Source: an uncultured Oscillospiraceae bacterium (GTDB lineage Bacteria > Bacillota > Clostridia > Oscillospirales > Ruminococcaceae). From it: 17,624 nt of DNA. The translations under genes and the position numbers were made by a program. The DNA lies in assembly GCA_900555435.1 (NCBI GenBank), contig USLH01000032.1:1-17624 (forward strand), read 5' to 3'. This document shows, piece after piece, positions 12,953 through 17,624 of the stretch. Numbering within the stretch: the stretch's first letter is position 1; every line of letters starts with the position of its first letter. The notes below the pieces were generated by a model. The model did no database searches. It was given only the letters and a program-made list of their open reading frames with translations, and was not told the DNA's origin.

Positions 12953-14350
12953 ATGGAGCGCTCTTCCATTGAGCTGAAAAACATCTATCTCGACTTTGAA
13001 AACGACCGGATCTTGGACAACGTTTCCCTTTCCATCAAGGACGGGGACTTTGTCACCCTGCTGGGTCCTTCGGGCTGCGGCAAGACGACCACCCTCCGGA
13101 TCATCGCCGGCTTCCTGCAGCCGGACAAGGGCGACGTCTACTTCGACGGGAAACGGATCAACGACCTCCCCGCCTACAAGCGGCCGGTCAATACCGTCTT
13201 CCAGCGGTACGCCCTGTTCCCGCATTTAAACGTCTTTGACAACGTGGCCTTCGGCCTGAAGATTCAGAAGGTCCCAAAGGCGGAGATCCGGGAGCGGGTC
13301 TTAAAAATGCTGGAGATCGTAGACTTAAAAGGCTATGAACGCCGCCGCATCCAGAAGCTCTCCGGCGGCCAGCAGCAGCGGGTGGCCATCGCCCGGGCAC
13401 TGGTCAACAACCCGAAGGTGCTGCTTTTGGACGAGCCTTTGGGCGCTCTGGACTTAAAGCTCCGGAAAGACATGCAGATCGAGCTGATGGATATCCATAA
13501 AAAGACCGGGGTTACCTTCATCTATGTGACCCACGATCAGGAGGAAGCCCTGACCATGAGCGATATGGTCGTCGTCATGAAGGACGGCGTCATCCAGCAG
13601 CAGGGCAAGCCCGAGGACATCTACAACGAGCCGAAGAACGCCTTCGTTGCTGACTTCATCGGCGAAAGCAATATTTTCGACGCCACCATGCTGGAGGACT
13701 ACAAAGTCTCCTTCTGCGGGAAAACGTTTGAATGTCTGGACGCCGGCTTCGGCGTAAACAAGCCGGTGGACGTGGTGATCCGCCCCGAGGACGTGGATCT
13801 GGTGGAGCCGGACAAAGCCGCCCTCACCGGTGTGGTGGACAACGTGGTTTTCAAAGGCGTCCACTACGAAATGACCATCCAGTGCGGCGGCCTTTACTGG
13901 CTGGTTCACTCCACCAAGTGCCAGCCCGTGGGCACCAGCGTGGGCCTCGACTTCGGCCCCGACGACATCCACATCATGAAGCGCCTCTTCGACGGCGACG
14001 TGAACATCGTGGAAGGTGAAGTCATCGACGAGGACACCGTTTCCTTCATGGATGTGGAATTTGTAAGGGAAGGCTTGAATCTCCCCGAAGGGACGAAGGT
14101 TCGCCTGACTATCAGCCCCAAGGACATCGAAGTGGTCTCTACCGACCATGCCGACCTGACCGTCTATCTGGAATCCCTCATTTATAAAGGCGATTACAAC
14201 GAGCTGATCGTCTACACCCACGAACAGAGCCTGCTTCTCCACTCCTACTTAGATCAGCAGGTCGCCACCGATATCGGCATCAAGTTCCACACCGAGAACA
14301 TCGCCGTGGAGCCGCTGCCGGCAGAGGAGGTGAGCGGAGATGAAGGCTAA
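12953..14350 (+). CDS. potA: PotA-type ABC transporter ATPase (spermidine/putrescine family), extended C-terminus
   Basis: The 465-residue ATP-hydrolysing subunit of a polyamine-type importer. Walker A is GPSGCGKTT (38-46), Q-loop Q84, signature LSGGQ (136-140), Walker B LLLDEP (157-162), and switch His at 194 in VTHDQEEA. Residues ~240-465 are accessory: one TOBE-like region around [15 protein letters not shown] to [10 protein letters not shown] and a second with [16 protein letters not shown], so about 90 residues longer than the ~370-residue E. coli protein, consistent with a duplicated TOBE domain. Start at 12953 is chosen for AAAGGGGG upstream and homology from [10 protein letters not shown]; an in-frame ATG at 12845 has no ribosome binding site and would put the leader into the protein. 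It overlaps potB by 11 nt and is first in the operon. Iron or choline/betaine relatives are less likely given PotD. Confidence 0.94.
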   Translation: MERSSIELKNIYLDFENDRILDNVSLSIKDGDFVTLLGPSGCGKTTTLRIIAGFLQPDKGDVYFDGKRINDLPAYKRPVNTVFQRYALFPHLNVFDNVAFGLKIQKVPKAEIRERVLKMLEIVDLKGYERRRIQKLSGGQQQRVAIARALVNNPKVLLLDEPLGALDLKLRKDMQIELMDIHKKTGVTFIYVTHDQEEALTMSDMVVVMKDGVIQQQGKPEDIYNEPKNAFVADFIGESNIFDATMLEDYKVSFCGKTFECLDAGFGVNKPVDVVIRPEDVDLVEPDKAALTGVVDNVVFKGVHYEMTIQCGGLYWLVHSTKCQPVGTSVGLDFGPDDIHIMKRLFDGDVNIVEGEVIDEDTVSFMDVEFVREGLNLPEGTKVRLTISPKDIEVVSTDHADLTVYLESLIYKGDYNELIVYTHEQSLLLHSYLDQQVATDIGIKFHTENIAVEPLPAEEVSGDEG

Positions 14351-15158
14351 GTCCAAATTCGCTGCCATCCCCTATCTGGTCTGGATGCTGATCTTCATCA
14401 TCGTCCCACTGGGGATGGTGCTCTTCTTCGGCTTTACCACCAAAGGCGGGGAGTTCACCTTCGACAACTTCACCGGCATCGCCAAATATGCCCACGTCTT
14501 CTGGAAATCCATCTATCTTTCGGTGATCGCTACGGTGATCTGCCTGATTTTAGCATTCCCGCTGGGCTTTCTCATGTCACGGATGAGTGAAGTGGGCCAG
14601 CGGACGATGCTCATGCTCATCATGCTCCCCATGTGGATGAGCTTCCTGCTCCGGACCTACGGCTGGATGACCCTTCTGGAAAACGAAGGACTCATCAACA
14701 AGTTCCTGGGGCTTTTCGGCATCGGACCCTTTGAGATGATCAACACCAAAGGGGCGGTGGTGCTGGGCATGGTCTACAACTACCTGCCCTTTGCCATCAC
14801 GCCTCTGCACTCCATCATGGTGAAGATCGACAAGTCCGTCATTGAAGCAGCCCAGGACTTAGGCGCCAACGGCTTCCGGGTCTTTACGAGGGTGCTGCTG
14901 CCCTTGAGCATTCCCGGCATCATCACCGCCATCACCATGGTGTTTGTCCCGTCGGTGTCCACCTTCATCATTTCCCGTATGCTGGGCGGCGGCCAGAACA
15001 TCCTCATCGGCGACTTGATCGAGCAGCAATTCTTAGGAAGCGTTTATAACCCCTATGTCGGCTCCGCCATGTCGCTGATCCTGATGGTCATTATTCTCCT
15101 CATCATGAGCGTCATCAACCACTTCGATGACGATGAAATGGAGGGGATGATCGTATGA
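14340..15158 (+). CDS. potB: PotB-type ABC transporter permease
   Basis: A 272-residue inner-membrane permease that pairs with PotC to form the import channel. Hydrophobic segments start with [20 protein letters not shown]; further ones occur at [19 protein letters not shown] and [18 protein letters not shown], followed by two more near [17 protein letters not shown] and [15 protein letters not shown], giving about six membrane spans. The cytoplasmic EAA loop that docks on the ATPase reads [20 protein letters not shown]. The RTYGW motif after the third span is typical of PotB. The ATG at 14340 lies within the end of potA, with GGAG just upstream, so translation is probably coupled. The stop overlaps potC's start by four bases. 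Confidence 0.94.
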   Translation: MKAKSKFAAIPYLVWMLIFIIVPLGMVLFFGFTTKGGEFTFDNFTGIAKYAHVFWKSIYLSVIATVICLILAFPLGFLMSRMSEVGQRTMLMLIMLPMWMSFLLRTYGWMTLLENEGLINKFLGLFGIGPFEMINTKGAVVLGMVYNYLPFAITPLHSIMVKIDKSVIEAAQDLGANGFRVFTRVLLPLSIPGIITAITMVFVPSVSTFIISRMLGGGQNILIGDLIEQQFLGSVYNPYVGSAMSLILMVIILLIMSVINHFDDDEMEGMIV

Positions 15159-15958
15159 AAAAGTCCCGTATCGGCTCGAAGATCTACATTGCGCTTTGCA
15201 TGATTTTCCTTTATGCTCCTATTCTGGTGCTGATCGTTTTTTCCTTCAACGAATCCAAGTCCCGGGCGTACTTCACCGGCTTTACCTTCAAGTGGTACCG
15301 ACAGCTGCTGGAAAACGACCTGATCATGACCTCGCTTTTCAACTCCCTCCTGATCGCCCTTCTGGCTTCGGTCATTTCGGCGGTAGTGGGAACGGCGGCG
15401 GCCGTGGGCATCTCCAAATTCGGCAAGCGGACCCGGGGCGTCATCATGAACGTCACCTATCTCCCCGTCCTGAACCCGGAGATCGTCACTGGCATCTCCA
15501 TGATGCTGCTGTTCGTCTTCTTCAAGAACCTGTTCGGCTTTAAGATGGGCTTTGCGACCGTTCTGATTGCTCACATCACCTTCTGCCTTCCCTATGTGAT
15601 CTTAAACGTCCTCCCCAAGCTCCGCCAGATGGATCAGAGCCTCTTTGAGGCCGCCATGGATCTGGGGTGCCACCCGGTGACAGCCTTCTTCAAGGTCGTT
15701 ATTCCCCAGATCATGCCCGGCATCACCGCCGGCTTCCTGATGGCCTTCACCATCTCACTGGACGATTTCGTCGTTACCTACTTCACCTCCGGCAGCGGGT
15801 TCAAGATGCTGCCTGTCACCATCTATTCCATGGTGAAAAAGAAAGTCAATCCCCAGATCAACGCCCTTTCGACCATCATTTTCCTGATCGTCCTGGCGCT
15901 GCTGGCGGTCATGAACCTCGTCGAGGCACGCCGGGCCAAGCGCCTCAAGCAAAATTGA
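15155..15958 (+). CDS. potC: PotC-type ABC transporter permease
   Basis: A 267-residue inner-membrane permease, partner of PotB. About six hydrophobic spans begin with IYIALCMIFLYAPILVLIVF, which with the next FSFNESKS is the usual PotC opening. The EAA loop reads EAAMDLGCHPVTAFFKVVIP, and the following IPQIMPGITAGFLMAFTISL and DDFVVTYFTSG are family-typical. The ATGA overlap with potB implies translational coupling. The C-terminus is short and basic (RRAKRLKQN). A 35-nt gap with its own AAAGGAGA precedes potD, allowing separate translation of the binding protein. Confidence 0.94.
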   Translation: MKKSRIGSKIYIALCMIFLYAPILVLIVFSFNESKSRAYFTGFTFKWYRQLLENDLIMTSLFNSLLIALLASVISAVVGTAAAVGISKFGKRTRGVIMNVTYLPVLNPEIVTGISMMLLFVFFKNLFGFKMGFATVLIAHITFCLPYVILNVLPKLRQMDQSLFEAAMDLGCHPVTAFFKVVIPQIMPGITAGFLMAFTISLDDFVVTYFTSGSGFKMLPVTIYSMVKKKVNPQINALSTIIFLIVLALLAVMNLVEARRAKRLKQN

Positions 15959-15993
15959 CCAACCCGGCGAATTTTTATAAAGGAGATAGATAG

Positions 15994-17079
15994 ATGAAAA
16001 AATTCCTTGCTGTCTCGTTGACAGCCGCCCTTTTAGCGGGTACGGTCATTCTTTCCGCAAGCTGCGGCAACAGTTCCAACGGCGGAACCGGCGAAAACGG
16101 CACCCTTTCGGTTTACAACTGGGGCGAGTACATTTCCGACGGATCCGACGGCACGGTGGACACCATCGCTGAGATCGAGAAGCGCTTGAACTGCTCCATC
16201 ACCTATGATCTTTATTCCACCAACGAGGAAATGTTCACAAAGATCCAAAGCGGTGCGGTGGATTATGACGTCATCATTCCCTCCGACTACATGATCTCCC
16301 GAATGCTTGAAGCCGATATGCTGGAGAAGCTCGATTTTACGAACATCCCCAATGCGGAAAACCTCATGGACAAATTCAAGAAGACCGACTACGACCCCAC
16401 CGGCGAATACAGCGTCGCCTACACCTGGGGCACCGTTGGCCTGATTTACAATACTACCATGGTGGAAGAGGCTCCCGACAGCTGGAACGCCCTGTGGGAC
16501 GAACGCTACGCCCGGAAGATCTTCATGTTCTCCAACTCCCGGGACGCCTTCGGAATCGCCCTGAAGCTCCTGGGATATTCCCAGAACACCACCGATGAAG
16601 CCGAGATCCGGGAAGCCGCTGATCTTCTGAAAGCGCAGAAACCGGTGCTTCAGGCCTACGTCATGGACGAGATCTTCGATAAGATGGAGATCGGTGAGGG
16701 CGCCCTGGCTCCTTACTACGCCGGCGACGCCGTGACCATGATCTCCGAAAACGAGGATCTGGCCTATGTTTTGCCCAAAGAAGGCTCCAACGTCTTCATC
16801 GACGCCATGTGCATTCCGAAAGGCGCCTCCAACAAGGAGCTGGCGGAAAAGTTCATCAACGAGATGTGCTCCACCGACTTGGGGCTTGCCAACATCGAGA
16901 AGATCTGCTACTCCACCCCTCTCCAGAACGTCTACGACGCCCTGGACGACGAGACCAAGAACAACCCCATCATCTACCCCGATGATGCGACCCTGGCCAT
17001 CTGCGAGAGCTTCATCAATCTCCCGGAAGAGACCAATGTATTGGTGCAGGATCTCTGGAACGAGATCATCACTGAATAA
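15994..17079 (+). CDS. potD: PotD-type extracellular polyamine-binding lipoprotein
   Basis: The 361-residue substrate-binding lipoprotein of the importer. A signal peptide MKKFLAVSLTAALLAG is followed by ILSASC, with Cys24 as probable lipid anchor; the lipobox SASC is weaker than canonical LxxC. After a Gly/Asn/Ser linker, LSVYNWGEYISDG opens the mature fold, matching PotD/PotF proteins. YDVIIPSDYMISRM and VAYTWGTVGLIYN, then SWNALWDERYARKIFMFSNS, are segments known in polyamine-binding relatives. Acidic residues that could bind amine groups are plentiful, but specificity for spermidine, putrescine or a related amine cannot be told. It ends the pot operon; a strong terminator begins 20 nt after its stop. 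Confidence 0.93.
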   Translation: MKKFLAVSLTAALLAGTVILSASCGNSSNGGTGENGTLSVYNWGEYISDGSDGTVDTIAEIEKRLNCSITYDLYSTNEEMFTKIQSGAVDYDVIIPSDYMISRMLEADMLEKLDFTNIPNAENLMDKFKKTDYDPTGEYSVAYTWGTVGLIYNTTMVEEAPDSWNALWDERYARKIFMFSNSRDAFGIALKLLGYSQNTTDEAEIREAADLLKAQKPVLQAYVMDEIFDKMEIGEGALAPYYAGDAVTMISENEDLAYVLPKEGSNVFIDAMCIPKGASNKELAEKFINEMCSTDLGLANIEKICYSTPLQNVYDALDDETKNNPIIYPDDATLAICESFINLPEETNVLVQDLWNEIITE

Positions 17080-17099
17080 GCAGAATTTCGAAACCCTTG

Positions 17100-17127
17100 C
17101 CGCCCGGCAATCCCGGGCGGTTTTTTT
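17100..17127 (+). terminator. Terminator after potD, directly abutting the next gene's ribosome binding site
   Basis: CCGCCCGG (17100-17107) pairs with CCGGGCGG (17113-17120), five-nt loop, then seven T residues. The next gene's GGAGG begins three bases after the T-run and its ATG 14 bases after, so there is no room for an ordinary promoter between. Confidence 0.92.
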
Positions 17128-17141
17128 ATGGAGGAAAACCG

Positions 17142-17537
17142 ATGAAACGATCCGCAAAAATTCTTCTTTCCATTGGAGCTGCGGCCATTGCTGTCATCCT
17201 TGCGCTGCTCCTTGTGTTTCACTTCGCATCAGGCCCCTCGGCTGCGGGAGAAAAAACGCTGTCCATTCAGGTCATCGTTTCCGAAGAGGATACCCGTGCC
17301 TTCACCGTGACCACAGACGAGAACTATCTGGGGCCTGCACTGGAAGCAGAGGGATTGATTGAGGGAGAAAAAGGTCAGTACGGCCTCTTTATCACCACCG
17401 TGGACGGTGTAAAAGCCGACGACTCCAAAAACCAGTGGTGGTGCATCACCAAAGGCGGCGAAGACGTCTATACCGGCGCCGATTCCACTCCGATTGCCGA
17501 TGGAGATTGCTTTGAGCTGACATTGTCTATCTATTAA
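17142..17537 (+). CDS. DUF4430 domain exported protein
   Basis: A 131-residue protein with one N-terminal hydrophobic segment (KILLSIGAAAIAVILALLLV, residues ~5-24), either uncleaved anchor or signal peptide; no lipobox Cys is present. The rest is a compact exported domain: LSIQVIVSEEDTRAFTVTT, then NYLGPALEAEGLIEGEKGQY, VDGVKADDSKNQWWCITKGG, and TPIADGDCFELTLSIY. This order, with N-QWW and a final D-D-E-L-L-Y, matches DUF4430, a family that shares its fold with the C-terminal domain of transcobalamin and often accompanies transporters for vitamins. It holds two Cys that could form a disulfide. ATG 17142 is preceded by GGAGG; an upstream extension to 17097 would be translated through the terminator. 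No promoter is evident, so it is probably expressed by read-through from the pot operon. Function unknown. Nothing supportable follows in 17538-17624. Confidence 0.83.
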   Translation: MKRSAKILLSIGAAAIAVILALLLVFHFASGPSAAGEKTLSIQVIVSEEDTRAFTVTTDENYLGPALEAEGLIEGEKGQYGLFITTVDGVKADDSKNQWWCITKGGEDVYTGADSTPIADGDCFELTLSIY

Positions 17538-17624
17538 AGCAGCGTGCTCGGCACTCCTTCTGCAACCATTCGTTAGTCAACCTCGAATAAAGAATGACGG
17601 CTTATGCTTCGATATAACCGACGA

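Noticed and set aside
13454..14242. 262-residue open frame antisense to potA
   Set aside because: Shadow of the ATPase gene; no start signal and biased composition.
17128..17145. Five-codon mini-frame MEENR whose stop overlaps the DUF4430 start codon
   Set aside because: Its ATG follows the terminator T-run with no ribosome binding site; the overlap is most likely chance, as its codons are the GGAGG site itself.
16033..17157. 374-residue open frame antisense to potD
   Set aside because: Arises from the codon bias of potD; it runs through the terminator at 17100-17127 and has no family features.
17538..17624. Possible C-terminus of a leftward gene entering from the right edge
   Set aside because: Two frames give short plausible tails ending near 17574 or 17600, but neither is long enough to support a call; a small ATTCG/CGAAT hairpin there lacks a T-run.

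Overview
The window looks like a chromosomal segment of a GC-rich, anaerobic, low-oxygen-lifestyle Firmicute of class Clostridia (gut Oscillospirales or Lachnospirales type). The grounds are strong AAAGGAG-type ribosome binding sites, sigma-A promoters with 17-bp spacers, NfnAB and an iron alcohol dehydrogenase (fermentative redox enzymes), choline-binding-type wall repeats, a sortase-type surface protein, and small clostridial families (DUF4250, DUF4430). The genus cannot be fixed from sequence reading alone. There is no phage, IS element, CRISPR array or rRNA, and gene order looks like ordinary core/accessory chromosome.

Layout. 1-458 is the 3' end of a Ser/Glu/Pro-rich protein with an RsgI-like region, closed by a strong terminator. 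600-760 is non-coding with a 22-bp inverted repeat. 774-1928 (-) is an AraC-type regulator, divergent from a 58-aa DUF4250 protein (2112-2288) and a secreted choline-binding-repeat protein (2416-3009). 3075-5323 (-) is nfnA-nfnB, the electron-bifurcating NADH-dependent ferredoxin:NADP+ oxidoreductase. 5557-6768 (-) is an iron-dependent alcohol dehydrogenase, divergent from a LysR regulator (6930-7850) with a well-placed palindrome between them. 7931-8494 is an XRE-cupin regulator, followed by tRNA-Thr(CGU). 8681-10669 (-) is a sortase-anchored beta-helix/MucBP-like surface protein. 10968-11525 is an uncharacterised conserved protein. 11567-12475 (-) is a winged-helix + LicC-like nucleotidyltransferase fusion, divergent from potABCD (12953-17079), a polyamine-type ABC importer. 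17142-17537 is a DUF4430 protein just behind the pot terminator.

How it fits together. The centre (nfnAB, Fe-ADH, LysR) is a redox/fermentation module: Nfn interconverts NADH, ferredoxin and NADPH pools and the alcohol dehydrogenase removes reducing equivalents. The flanks deal with the cell surface and uptake: a choline-binding-repeat protein, a LicC-like (phosphocholine cytidylyltransferase family) enzyme, a sortase substrate and an ABC importer.

Most interesting non-coding signals: a compact 5' leader of potA (12829-12931) that can fold into a nested-stem plus six-GC-pair pseudoknot and matches no riboswitch class I can recall; a promoter that fires directly into a terminator hairpin in the 10670-10967 divergent region; a tRNA promoter whose -10 box sits inside a perfect 12-bp inverted repeat; and a terminator that leaves almost no room for a promoter before the DUF4430 gene. 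All structural claims come from reading complementarity by eye, not from folding or covariation analysis.
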